Below are positions 9,921 to 18,577 of a stretch of 64,000 nucleotides of DNA, piece after piece. The stretch is from Halanaerobiales bacterium. GTDB lineage: Bacteria; Bacillota; Halanaerobiia; Halanaerobiales; Halanaerobiaceae. Below the pieces are notes generated by a model, which made no database searches, had not been told where the DNA came from, and worked only from the letters and a program-made list of their open reading frames with translations. The position numbers were made by a program, and so were the translations under genes. The DNA lies in contig JADQBT010000008.1 in NCBI GenBank assembly GCA_016278485.1, positions 1 through 64,000 on the forward strand, given 5' to 3'. How positions within the stretch are numbered: position 1 is the stretch's first letter; each line of letters begins with the position of its first letter.

Positions 9921-11597
9921 ATGGAATCTAATAATCATTATGGGCAGTTTAAATCGCTATTTGAAAATAATATAGAAGCAACATATATGATTAATGATCA
10001 TAAGAAATTTACTTTAGTTAATAAAAAAACTGAAGAATTAACTGGTTTTTCTAGAGATCAATTATTAGATATGACTTTTGATAAATTAATAATTGATGAG
10101 GATATTAGTTTTGTTATAAATGCTTATTACTCTGCCTTATCTGGCAATATAGAGGAATTTGATTGTCGATTATTAAGAAGTGATAATAAGACTATTGAAA
10201 TAAGAGTAAAAATATTTCCGGTTGATCTAAATAGGAGTGAAATGGGTATTTGGGGAATTGCTAAAGATATTAGTACAATCAAAAATATGCAAAGTAATAA
10301 GGATTTTTATAAACACTTGACTCTATTACCTGGTCGTGACTATATTTATGAATATTTTAAAAAAATATTTCCATATGAAATCGAAAAAGAAATGGGATGT
10401 TTGTTTATTGATATTGATCATTTCAGTGAAATAAATGATTATTATGGTTATGAAAAAGGCGATCAGCTATTGACATCTATTGCCAAAAATCTTCGCAACA
10501 GTGTTCGGCCAAAAGATATTGTTGTTCATGATAGCCGGGACAAATTTATTATAATTTTAAAAGGTATTGGACAGAACAAAATTGATAAAATCATAGATAG
10601 GATTAAAAATTCAATAGAAAAAAGTTATCTAATAAATAATAATAATATTTATATATCGGTAAGTATTGGTATTAGTACATATACTAATTCAAAAAATAAT
10701 GTAGATAAACTATTAAAAAATGCAAATGCAGCAATGAACTTTGTAAAAAAACTTGGTGGAAATAATTATTTGTTTTATTCAAGTGAACTGGATGATAATT
10801 TAAAAGATAAAATAAAAATGCAATCTGATATAATTAAAGGAATAAAAAATAGTGAATTTATGGTTTACTATCAACCACAAGTAGATATAAAAACAGAAAA
10901 AATAATTGGTTTGGAGGCATTAGCAAGATGGAAACATCCTGACTATGGTTTTATTTCACCTGATAAATTTATACGTTTGGCAGAAGAAAGAAATTTAATT
11001 AATTATCTGGGCAAATATCTTGCTGATTATGCATTAAAAGAGTTTAAAAAATTATTAAATTTAAATAATCCAAACCTTAAATTAGCTATAAATTTTTCTA
11101 GAAAACAACTTTATGATAGTAATTTTATTGATGAATTTATTAAATTAGTCAATAAATATAATATTCCTTATCAAAATTTAGAAATAGAAATAACCGAAAG
11201 TATGATTATGAAATTAGAATTTGCTCTACCAATTTTGCTAAGATTAAAGAAATTAGGAATTAAAATTGCTTTTGATGACTTTGGTACTGGTTATTCGTCT
11301 TTAAGTTTATTAGGAGAACTGCCTTTAGACAGTTTGAAAATTGATGCAACATTTATGAAAAATATTGGACAACAAAATAAGAAAAAAAACCTTCTTAAAA
11401 TAATTACTGATTTAGGTCATAACTTTGATCTGTTGGTTTTAGCAGAAGGGGTTGAACATAAATATGAGGTTGATTATTTAGAGAAAATTGATTGTGACCA
11501 AGTACAAGGTTATTACTACAGTAAGCCGAAGCCATTTGTGGAGATGAAAAAGATATTGAAAAATTCTAAAGCAATAGCTGGAGTTGAAAAAATATGA
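9921..11597 (+). CDS. PAS-degenerate GGDEF-EAL c-di-GMP phosphodiesterase
   Basis: Cytoplasmic 558-aa protein with PAS (about 10-125), GGDEF-type (about 135-290) and EAL (about 300-550) domains. The GGDEF signature is degenerate (DSRDKF), so cyclase activity is unlikely, but the RPKD inhibitory-site motif five residues before it is kept, which suggests a ligand-binding regulatory role. The EAL part keeps LEALARW, the DDFGTGYS metal-binding motif, AEGVE and QGYYYSKP, so it should cleave c-di-GMP to pGpG. Start: ATG eight bases after GGGGG; an upstream TTG would overlap that site. Controlled by the c-di-GMP-I riboswitch just upstream and first gene of a three-gene overlapping operon. Confidence 0.92.
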   Translation: MESNNHYGQFKSLFENNIEATYMINDHKKFTLVNKKTEELTGFSRDQLLDMTFDKLIIDEDISFVINAYYSALSGNIEEFDCRLLRSDNKTIEIRVKIFPVDLNRSEMGIWGIAKDISTIKNMQSNKDFYKHLTLLPGRDYIYEYFKKIFPYEIEKEMGCLFIDIDHFSEINDYYGYEKGDQLLTSIAKNLRNSVRPKDIVVHDSRDKFIIILKGIGQNKIDKIIDRIKNSIEKSYLINNNNIYISVSIGISTYTNSKNNVDKLLKNANAAMNFVKKLGGNNYLFYSSELDDNLKDKIKMQSDIIKGIKNSEFMVYYQPQVDIKTEKIIGLEALARWKHPDYGFISPDKFIRLAEERNLINYLGKYLADYALKEFKKLLNLNNPNLKLAINFSRKQLYDSNFIDEFIKLVNKYNIPYQNLEIEITESMIMKLEFALPILLRLKKLGIKIAFDDFGTGYSSLSLLGELPLDSLKIDATFMKNIGQQNKKKNLLKIITDLGHNFDLLVLAEGVEHKYEVDYLEKIDCDQVQGYYYSKPKPFVEMKKILKNSKAIAGVEKI

Positions 11598-12730
11598 ACA
11601 GGGAAATCTTAAATGAAAATATATTTTTAAAAGAAAGTAATTATCTATTACAGACCACGCTTAACTCTCTTACAAGTGGAATTATTGTCTTAGATAAAAA
11701 TGGTGAAATAGTCTTTAAAAATGCAGCCTTTGCTGAATTTGCTGAAAAAAACAACTATGAATCAGCTTTTGGTAATAATTATTTAAAAGCTTGTAAAGAA
11801 AATCCTGATGGAAGAAAAATTGCTGAAGCAATAGGGAAAATTATTTCTGGTAAAAAAGAAAATTATTCTTATGAATACAAATATCATATTGGACAAAAAA
11901 GACGCTGGTTTAATGTTGAGGTTATTCCGTTTAAAGGGTTGGGTTCATTTCATGTATTATTAGTACATAGTGAAATAACTGAGAAAAAACTAATTGAAGA
12001 GTCCCAAAAAAATTTACTAGATAATCTACCTTACATTATATTTAGAATTGATAATAGTTATAAAGTGCATTATATAAGCCCTGCATATGAAAGAATCTAT
12101 GGGAAGGTAAATAAAAATTTGCCTATAGATATTACGTCTTTATCATTACCAGAACCATTATTAATTAAAATTAAATATAAGGTAGAAAGTGAAGTTAATG
12201 ATAATGGGAAAAATATAATTGACTTTAATTGGGAGAGTTATCCTGATGGTGATAAATTATATAATTGCAAAATAATACCTGAATTAGATGCTGCAAATAA
12301 TGTTGAGACATTTTTATTAATTGTGAATCAATTTGGTAAAAAATCTATTAAAGAATCAAAAGATATTATCCATTATAAAAATTGGAAACAACTATTTGTA
12401 CATTTCCCAGATGGAGTAGTATTAACTAATAGTGATTTAGAAATAATTGATTTTAATCATGCTTTTACAAATATTTTTAAATACAAATTAAAAGAAGTAA
12501 AAGGTAAAAAAATAGATGATTTACTTGTACCTGAGAAATTGAAACATGAGTCTAAAGCATATAATCAAAAAATTTTAACAGAAAATTATATGCGAGAAAA
12601 AACCTGGCGATTAAAGAAAAATGGCAGTCTAGTCAAAGTTAAAGTTCAGGCATTTCCAATTATTTTTGAAAATAATCAGTTCGGATTTTATATAATATAT
12701 TCCCTAATAGGAGGCGGTAATGATGGCTAA
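11594..12730 (+). CDS. Triple-PAS protein without output domain
   Basis: A 378-aa protein that appears to consist only of three PAS domains (about 15-135, 140-255 and 265-370). No kinase, cyclase, HTH or membrane segment is visible. Its start overlaps the stop of the EAL gene (ATGA), and its end overlaps the next gene, so it is translationally coupled inside a riboswitch-controlled operon. It may act as a sensory partner of its neighbours by PAS-PAS contact (inference). The ligand is unknown. Confidence 0.8.
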   Translation: MNREILNENIFLKESNYLLQTTLNSLTSGIIVLDKNGEIVFKNAAFAEFAEKNNYESAFGNNYLKACKENPDGRKIAEAIGKIISGKKENYSYEYKYHIGQKRRWFNVEVIPFKGLGSFHVLLVHSEITEKKLIEESQKNLLDNLPYIIFRIDNSYKVHYISPAYERIYGKVNKNLPIDITSLSLPEPLLIKIKYKVESEVNDNGKNIIDFNWESYPDGDKLYNCKIIPELDAANNVETFLLIVNQFGKKSIKESKDIIHYKNWKQLFVHFPDGVVLTNSDLEIIDFNHAFTNIFKYKLKEVKGKKIDDLLVPEKLKHESKAYNQKILTENYMREKTWRLKKNGSLVKVKVQAFPIIFENNQFGFYIIYSLIGGGNDG

Positions 12731-14531
12731 TGTAGACTTAAATAGTCTCCTTGATGAAAGTAAAGAAGGTAAAGTAGGTATCAAAGATGGCAAGATTAGT
12801 GTTTTTGATCCAAAAGGTTTAGGAAATTATCCGCGGATAGAACCAGGAGAAAATGTTAAAATATATCTTGACGGAAAATTAGTTCAAAATGAAATTGTCA
12901 TCAATTCTACTAACATTAACAATATTAAAATTGAGAAGAATAGTTCTATCTCAGGAAAAGAAATGTCTTTAGAAATATCAAAGGATTTAGTTAAAGCATA
13001 TCTTAAAATCAAATTGATTCCTGATTTAGAACTTCGCTTACAAGATGTGAAACCTAGTTCATCTATCAAGATATCAGCAAAAATTATGGAAAAAATTTAT
13101 CCTAAATTAACTTATCAGGAGATAATGGATTATTTGATAGATAATAATGTTAAATATGGTTACAAGGAAGATGTTATTGAAGATATTATCAATAATCCGC
13201 AAGATAATTACTGTGAATTAGTAGCTGAAGGAAATTATCCGGTAGAGGGTAAAGATGCTAGAGTTAAAGTCTTAGATAAGCAAAGTGGAGATCCTACTAA
13301 GTATAATTTTATTGCATCATTTAGATCAGGTGATGTGATTGCTTATCTTGAGCCAGCCAAGTCAGGTATGCCAGGGATAAGTGTGTCTGGTCAAAAGATT
13401 GAGCCAAAACCTATCCGAAAATTAACTCTGGAATCTGGAAAAGGTGTTACAATATTTAATGATAAAGCAATAGCTAATCAAAAAGGACGACCGAAAGTGG
13501 AAATAAAAAAAGATAAAGCGATTGTTTCACTGGTGAAGGAATATATAATTAAAGGTGATATTGACAAAAGTACTGGCAATTTAGAATATGAAGGAGATTT
13601 AATAGTCTTAGGAAGTATACAAGATTATTTTAATGCCAGAATAGGGAATAATTTAAGGGTGCACGGTAACATAGCTCAGGCACAGGTTGAAATTGGTGGA
13701 AATATTTTTGTAAGTAAAAGTATAATAGGTAGCCAGGTTCGAGCCGGGGTTTATTTTTCTGAAGAGATATTTTCAATACTAGTTGATCTAGAAAAAGAAT
13801 TGTCTAAGTTTCTTAATGCTAGTGAACAATTGGCGTCTGAAGCTAGTCAAAAGTTAAAATTAAAACTTGGAGATATTAACCGTGACAAAATATTTAACCT
13901 CTTATTGCATAATAAGTTCACACAATTAATTCCAAAAATAAAAAAATTAAGTGAAAAAAGTAAAAATAAATATAAAATAATTGAAAATTTAACTAATGAT
14001 TTTTTTAATAATTATGCTCTTCCAAGGAAAATGACTTTACTAGACGGAAAAAACATTTTCCAAATCTTAGATGATAAAATAATGGAGATCATAGTGGTAC
14101 AAAAAAAAGATGGTAATTCATCTCACATATTTACTGATTATATACAAAATTCTTCAATAGCTGCTTCAGGTGATCTGGTAATTGGGAATAAGGGTTGTTA
14201 TAATTCAACAGTAAATGTAGGTGGTAATATTGTAGTTACTGGTAAAGATAGTTTTATTAGGGGAGGAGATTATACAACAAAAGGCATAGTATTTTCTCCG
14301 GCAATAGGTTCACACTTAGGTAGGACTAATTTTTCAATTATGGAAGGAATCTATGCTGATCTAATTAATGGAACAGTATTTATAAAAACTAAACATGATA
14401 ATTTATTATTGGATCCTGGAGAGCAAAAAATAATGCTCAGAGTAGATGAAGATGGAAAATTAGTAAAAACAAATAAAAAGCCTGAAATTAGTAAATATAT
14501 TATGAATAGAAAAAAATATTTGAGTAATTAA
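12720..14531 (+). CDS. fapA: FapA / DUF342 polymer-forming protein
   Basis: A 603-aa member of the DUF342/FapA family (flagellar assembly protein A in Vibrio annotation): an N-terminal domain about 1-170 followed by a right-handed beta-helix region with many short G-N repeats, then a helical insertion about 350-450 and further beta-helix. Two tandem ATG codons follow AGGAGG by 5 and 8 bases; either may be used. It is the last gene of the c-di-GMP-riboswitch operon, which suggests a c-di-GMP-linked surface, motility or envelope role. The molecular function of this family is poorly defined. A hairpin follows. Confidence 0.85.
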   Translation: MMANVDLNSLLDESKEGKVGIKDGKISVFDPKGLGNYPRIEPGENVKIYLDGKLVQNEIVINSTNINNIKIEKNSSISGKEMSLEISKDLVKAYLKIKLIPDLELRLQDVKPSSSIKISAKIMEKIYPKLTYQEIMDYLIDNNVKYGYKEDVIEDIINNPQDNYCELVAEGNYPVEGKDARVKVLDKQSGDPTKYNFIASFRSGDVIAYLEPAKSGMPGISVSGQKIEPKPIRKLTLESGKGVTIFNDKAIANQKGRPKVEIKKDKAIVSLVKEYIIKGDIDKSTGNLEYEGDLIVLGSIQDYFNARIGNNLRVHGNIAQAQVEIGGNIFVSKSIIGSQVRAGVYFSEEIFSILVDLEKELSKFLNASEQLASEASQKLKLKLGDINRDKIFNLLLHNKFTQLIPKIKKLSEKSKNKYKIIENLTNDFFNNYALPRKMTLLDGKNIFQILDDKIMEIIVVQKKDGNSSHIFTDYIQNSSIAASGDLVIGNKGCYNSTVNVGGNIVVTGKDSFIRGGDYTTKGIVFSPAIGSHLGRTNFSIMEGIYADLINGTVFIKTKHDNLLLDPGEQKIMLRVDEDGKLVKTNKKPEISKYIMNRKKYLSN

Positions 14532-14534
14532 TCT

Positions 14535-14566
14535 GAAAAAGGTTGTTGGTTTTTAAACCAACAACC
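14535..14566 (-). terminator. Terminator hairpin between convergent operons
   Basis: GGTTGTTGGTTT (14541-14552) and AAACCAACAACC (14555-14566) form a perfect 12-bp dyad. On the minus strand it is followed by TTTTTC, so it ends the spore-coat operon; it probably also blocks read-through from fapA. Confidence 0.85.
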
Positions 14567-14575
14567 TAAAGAATA

Positions 14576-15235
14576 TTACATTATATTTACTGGTTGATAA
14601 CTGTTAAATAAAGTTTGAGTTGTGTTGGACTGCATGGTAGGCACTTGATAATAACCTTTTTGATTCATATATTGAAATGTTTCATAGGCCATCTCGACTT
14701 TATTTTTTATACAATTTTTCATTATATTTCTAAGATTTGGATCTGTACATTCTAAAGCAGCTAAAGTTGAAAATACTGCTGCTGCTTTAGCCTGGCCTAA
14801 CATTCCAGAAGCAATATCGCGGTCGTTGAGTTGATTAATGGTCATGTTAGGATTTTCAGGAGAAGGGTTTCTGAGACCAAATTTAGGGCTAAAATTATTT
14901 TGGACCCTATATGGTTGACTCTGGTTTTTACCAGTGTTGTGTAAAAAGCTGACAATATCGTTATATCCTTGAATCATAAAATTGAGTTGAGTTTCAAGTA
15001 TTTTTGCCAATTGTTTATCCTGGACATGGGGACGATACAATTCAAATAGATTTATTCCGTTAATTGCATCTGATAAAATTTCGTGAACTTCTAAAGCCTC
15101 ATGTGCTCCATAATTTGCTACCTGTGCTTGTTGATTTGTTTGTTGACTTGACTGTTGATTAAATTGCTGCTGATTAAACTGTTGTTTAGGCTTTGGATTT
15201 GATTGATTTAAATTATTATCTAAAGTAAATCTCAT
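14576..15235 (-). CDS. CotF-family spore coat protein, Q/N-rich N-terminus
   Basis: A 219-aa protein with a CotF-like helical domain (about 40-215), including the stretch HEALEVHEILSDAINGINL and a second half with DRDIASGMLGQAKAAA. The first 35 residues are dominated by Gln and Asn, a low-complexity, aggregation-prone leader. CotF-type proteins (YraD/YraF/YraG in Bacillus) are small components of the spore coat. It is third in a minus-strand operon of three coat-like genes; GGAGTG precedes the ATG. The gene implies the organism sporulates or descends from a spore former. Confidence 0.8.
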   Translation of the reverse strand: MRFTLDNNLNQSNPKPKQQFNQQQFNQQSSQQTNQQAQVANYGAHEALEVHEILSDAINGINLFELYRPHVQDKQLAKILETQLNFMIQGYNDIVSFLHNTGKNQSQPYRVQNNFSPKFGLRNPSPENPNMTINQLNDRDIASGMLGQAKAAAVFSTLAALECTDPNLRNIMKNCIKNKVEMAYETFQYMNQKGYYQVPTMQSNTTQTLFNSYQPVNIM

Positions 15236-15250
15236 TTAAACACTCCTTTT

Positions 15251-15550
15251 TTAGTCATCATTTCTGACTGTTGACTGTGCTTTTTGAAATACGTCATTTA
15301 ACTGCTGAGTTGGACTTGAATAGGGTTTTTCCCATTCTTTTTTTACAGCTAATTCTGTTAAGGCTGCTTGTCCACCTAAAATTTGATTTAGACTTGCAGT
15401 ATAAATTGCTCTGATTTCAGGTGTTGCGCAAGTAGTTGCTGCATTAAGATATGCGTTGGCTCCTGCGGTTGCAGAGGCTATCATATTATTAGCCAGCACT
15501 TCATCATTAATATCTGTATTATCTTGGACTGTTTTCCCAAATAAATCCAT
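15251..15550 (-). CDS. CotF-family spore coat protein
   Basis: A 99-aa helical protein rich in Ala and Thr, with the pattern EVLANNMIASATAGANAYLN typical of CotF/YraF-like coat proteins. The ATG nine bases after AAAGGAG is chosen; an upstream TTG three codons earlier is less likely. With this start it lies just downstream of the first operon gene without overlap. It is about half the size of the third gene product and resembles one of its halves. Confidence 0.75.
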   Translation of the reverse strand: MDLFGKTVQDNTDINDEVLANNMIASATAGANAYLNAATTCATPEIRAIYTASLNQILGGQAALTELAVKKEWEKPYSSPTQQLNDVFQKAQSTVRNDD

Positions 15551-15551
15551 T

Positions 15552-15770
15552 TTATTCAACTCCTTTAGTATGGGCTATTTGATTTTCATTGATAAATTGT
15601 TGAATACCTTTAATTCTTCCTTCGGCTGCTAAAATACCTGCTTCTGCCTGCTTTTTAAGATCATCATCAGTAATTAAAGTTTTAGTTACTTTTGATACAG
15701 CCAAAGTATCCTTTTCCATTTTCAATAAATTGGTTAGACTTAATATTTCATTATCAGCCAGTTCTCTCAT
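15552..15770 (-). CDS. Small coat-associated protein
   Basis: A 72-aa, mostly helical, charged protein (starts MRELADNEILSLTNLL). Similar short proteins accompany CotF-like genes in spore formers, so a coat or coat-associated role is inferred from family look and operon position as the first gene of the set. GGAGGG precedes the ATG. The sporulation promoter expected upstream could not be identified with confidence. Confidence 0.65.
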   Translation of the reverse strand: MRELADNEILSLTNLLKMEKDTLAVSKVTKTLITDDDLKKQAEAGILAAEGRIKGIQQFINENQIAHTKGVE

Positions 15771-15871
15771 CTTTTTTAACCCTCCTTTTTTCTTTACTAT
15801 TTTATCTTCAATTTACTTATTTTATTAATATAATATATAGCAAAATTAACTGTTTCTTACTAGAGTAGACT

Positions 15872-15900
15872 TTGACATTACTGAATAGATATTATATGAT
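15872..15900 (+). promoter_or_regulatory. SigA-type promoter
   Basis: TTGACA (15872-15877), a 17-base spacer and TATGAT (15895-15900) lie 39 bases before the next plus-strand gene. Confidence 0.75.
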
Positions 15901-15939
15901 GATTACCAAGCAAATATGTATCTTTTATGAGGTGAGAAA

Positions 15940-16203
15940 ATGGATAAAAAAAATTTGATGGAACCTTCTGTGATTGAGGATCTTCCTCTTTCTGTTTTAG
16001 AAGGAATTTATGAAGATATGGTGGAACGAGAAAAAGAATTAGTTGAGGCAAGGATCAATATTCAGGTTGTTGTTGATGATCCGGATTATCCTTATGATAT
16101 TAGAAAAGCTAATAATATGGGTGGAAATGATTTGGAATATTATGATTATATGATGACTTATTTAGCAATTAGATATGAAATAGAAGGACGCAAAGAAAAA
16201 TAA
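15940..16203 (+). CDS. Small acidic protein of unknown function
   Basis: An 87-aa acidic protein with many Glu, Asp and Tyr (ends YYDYMMTYLAIRYEIEGRKEK). I recognise no domain. It has its own consensus promoter, a GAGGTGAG ribosome-binding site and a strong terminator, so it is a real monocistronic gene. It is divergent from the spore-coat operon. No signal peptide or membrane helix is seen. Confidence 0.7.
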   Translation: MDKKNLMEPSVIEDLPLSVLEGIYEDMVEREKELVEARINIQVVVDDPDYPYDIRKANNMGGNDLEYYDYMMTYLAIRYEIEGRKEK

Positions 16204-16217
16204 AGAAAATAACCTAA

Positions 16218-16266
16218 AATAACTCGGCGTTGATTTGTAACAAAATCAATGACGGGTTATTTTTTT
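16218..16266 (+). terminator. Intrinsic terminator
   Basis: A 19-bp stem with one mismatch (left arm 16218-16236, right arm ending about 16263) is followed by a T run. It ends the small acidic-protein gene. Confidence 0.88.
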
Positions 16267-16410
16267 ATCTTGGTATAATTGACATTATTTAAGATTATAA
16301 TATTCTGTCATTTGTAACAACTGACATATGTAGTTTTCTTTAACTTGTAATATCAACACTTAAGGAATAAAATATAATTAGTAACAAAGCTTGAACTTGG
16401 AGTAAACGAA

Positions 16411-16424
16411 TCACTTTAAAGTGA
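16411..16424. promoter_or_regulatory. Perfect 14-bp palindrome before PTS operon
   Basis: TCACTTTAAAGTGA lies 25 bases before the regulator gene of the sugar-alcohol PTS operon. It is a candidate operator for autoregulation or catabolite control. No convincing -35/-10 pair with normal spacing was found nearby. Confidence 0.35.
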
Positions 16425-16449
16425 CAGAACTAAATAGGAGTAGATTAAT

Positions 16450-18576
16450 ATGAAAATTAGTTCGAGAACTAAAAAAATCCTGAATATTCTTACGAATCAT
16501 TATGACTACATTACAGTTAAGTCTATTGCAGAAAAACTTGAGGTAAGTTCAAGGACGATTTTACGTGAACTTAATTTGGTGGAAGAATGGCTGCAAGAAA
16601 ATGATTATCAACTAGATAAAAAGAAAGGAACAGGAATAAGACTGAACTGTGATAATCAGGAAAAAGCGAATATCAAAAATCTACTTAAAATTGAAACAGT
16701 TGAGAAATACTTTACTCCGGCAGAAAGAAGAACTATTATCTTAACTGAGCTTTTAAAAAAGCAAGAACCAACAAAACTATTTAATTTTACAGTTTTAACC
16801 AATGTCTCTGAAGCAACAATCTGTCACGATCTTGATGAGATTGAGAATTGGATTAAAGCTTATAATTTAAAATTGGTCAGAAAACCTGGGTTGGGTGTTT
16901 ATCTTAAAGGGGAAGAAAAAGATATTCGCCAGGCCAGCATTAATCTGCTTTATGAAAATATTGACCAACAAGAAATATTTAGATTAATTCAAGCCAAATT
17001 TTCTGATCAGTCCAGTTTAAATAGAGAAACTATTTTTCAAAATAGATTATTAGGTTTAATTGGTGCTGATACAGTTAATATCTTGGAAAGTTTTGTTCAG
17101 GAAATTGAAGCTAATATTGATTATCAGTTGGCTGATGATTCTTATGTGGCTCTAGTTGTACATTTAGCTATTGCGTTACAGAGAATAAAAAATAATGAAA
17201 AGATAACAATTGACCCAAATCTTTTAGAACAACTCAAACAGACAAATGAATATGTGATAGCAACTGGGTTAATAAGTAGCATATCACGTGCGTTTTCTGT
17301 TGAAATTCCTGTAGCTGAGATTGGTTATGTAGCAATGCATCTTCGCGGTAGTAAAGGTCGAGGAGCATTTTATAATAGTGAGGTTTCGATGACCGAAGAT
17401 TATAAATTAGTGAACTTGAGTCGTAAAATGGTTGAGGCAGCAGAGTTGGAATTAGGAGTTTATTTAGAGGATGATGAAAAGTTTCTGGTGGGATTAGTAC
17501 GCCATTTGGAACCAACCATTAATAGAATTAAACTCGGCCTTGAAATCAGAAATCCATTACTTAATAAAATTAAGGAGTATTATGCAGATCTTTTTGCAGC
17601 TTCCCAAAAATGTGCTGCTATAATAGAAAATGATGAAAATATTACTGTGCCAGAAGCTGAAATCGCATATTTAGCAATGCATTTGGGAGCAGCCGTAGAA
17701 AGAAAACGAGGAAAACCTGTTAGTGAATATCGGGTTGTAGTTGCTTGTACTAGTGGGATTGGCGCTTCCAGATTGCTTGCTTCAAGAATTAATAAAGAAT
17801 TTGATAATTTAAAAATTATTGATCTGATTTCAACAATTGATTTTGATGAAGGATTACTCAAAACTTTAAACATTGATTTTATAGTCTCTACTGTTCCTAT
17901 TGCTACCAATGAACTTCCGATAATTGTGGTAAATCCACTTTTAACAGAGAAACACCAGCAAAAAATCAAAAACTTTCTGGCTACACATCCGGTCAGACAG
18001 AAGAAAAGAAGCAGAGAAGATAATAAAATTACACTTAAAGAGAAATTGGCGATTGTAAATAATTATAATAAAAGCATTCTTGAAATACTTGAAAATTTAA
18101 AGCTAATTAATGGCTATAATTTTAAGAATCCCAACCAGTTAATACTTGATGTTAGTAAAATTATAGTGAAAAACTCAGCAGATCAGAAAATACTTGAACA
18201 TGATTTAAAAAATAGAGAAAAAAAGGGTAGTACAGTCTTAGAACATCATCATATTATGTTACTCCATTGCCGTAGTAATGCAGTCAAAGAACTAAATTTA
18301 TTAATTTTACATCCAGAAGATTCTTTTGAAATTGTAAATAAACCAGATGATAAGAAGAAGATAAGAATAGTTGTGGTGATGGTTGCTCCATTGGCTAGTA
18401 GCCCAGAGAAATTAGAAGTTATGAGTGAAGTCAGCAAATTATTAATTGAGAATGAAAGATTTATACAGGCTATTAATTTCGGCAATGAAGAAGATGTTTA
18501 CTATGAGTTAGATAACTATTTTGATTATTTTTATCAGCAGAAAAGTAAAATGAAATTTCAAGAGGAGGATTATTAA
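16450..18576 (+). CDS. mtlR: PRD-containing PTS regulator, MtlR type
   Basis: A 708-aa transcription activator. Order: DNA-binding HTH (about 5-65), Mga-like second HTH (about 85-160), two PRD domains (about 190-400) with conserved His in VVHLAIAL, AMHLRG, VRHLEPT and AMHLGAA, a PTS EIIB-like domain with Cys in VVACTSGIGAS, and a C-terminal EIIA-like domain with LEHHHIML. In the MtlR family, HPr and the cognate EII phosphorylate these His and Cys residues to set activity. It is first in an operon with the mannitol-type permease, two bases upstream. The substrate assignment comes from that neighbour. Confidence 0.88.
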   Translation: MKISSRTKKILNILTNHYDYITVKSIAEKLEVSSRTILRELNLVEEWLQENDYQLDKKKGTGIRLNCDNQEKANIKNLLKIETVEKYFTPAERRTIILTELLKKQEPTKLFNFTVLTNVSEATICHDLDEIENWIKAYNLKLVRKPGLGVYLKGEEKDIRQASINLLYENIDQQEIFRLIQAKFSDQSSLNRETIFQNRLLGLIGADTVNILESFVQEIEANIDYQLADDSYVALVVHLAIALQRIKNNEKITIDPNLLEQLKQTNEYVIATGLISSISRAFSVEIPVAEIGYVAMHLRGSKGRGAFYNSEVSMTEDYKLVNLSRKMVEAAELELGVYLEDDEKFLVGLVRHLEPTINRIKLGLEIRNPLLNKIKEYYADLFAASQKCAAIIENDENITVPEAEIAYLAMHLGAAVERKRGKPVSEYRVVVACTSGIGASRLLASRINKEFDNLKIIDLISTIDFDEGLLKTLNIDFIVSTVPIATNELPIIVVNPLLTEKHQQKIKNFLATHPVRQKKRSREDNKITLKEKLAIVNNYNKSILEILENLKLINGYNFKNPNQLILDVSKIIVKNSADQKILEHDLKNREKKGSTVLEHHHIMLLHCRSNAVKELNLLILHPEDSFEIVNKPDDKKKIRIVVVMVAPLASSPEKLEVMSEVSKLLIENERFIQAINFGNEEDVYYELDNYFDYFYQQKSKMKFQEEDY

Positions 18577-18577
18577 A

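Noticed and set aside
16281-16305. Promoter from TTGACA and TATAAT before the PTS regulator gene
   Set aside because: The two hexamers are separated by only 11 bases, too short for SigA, and lie more than 140 bases upstream of the gene.
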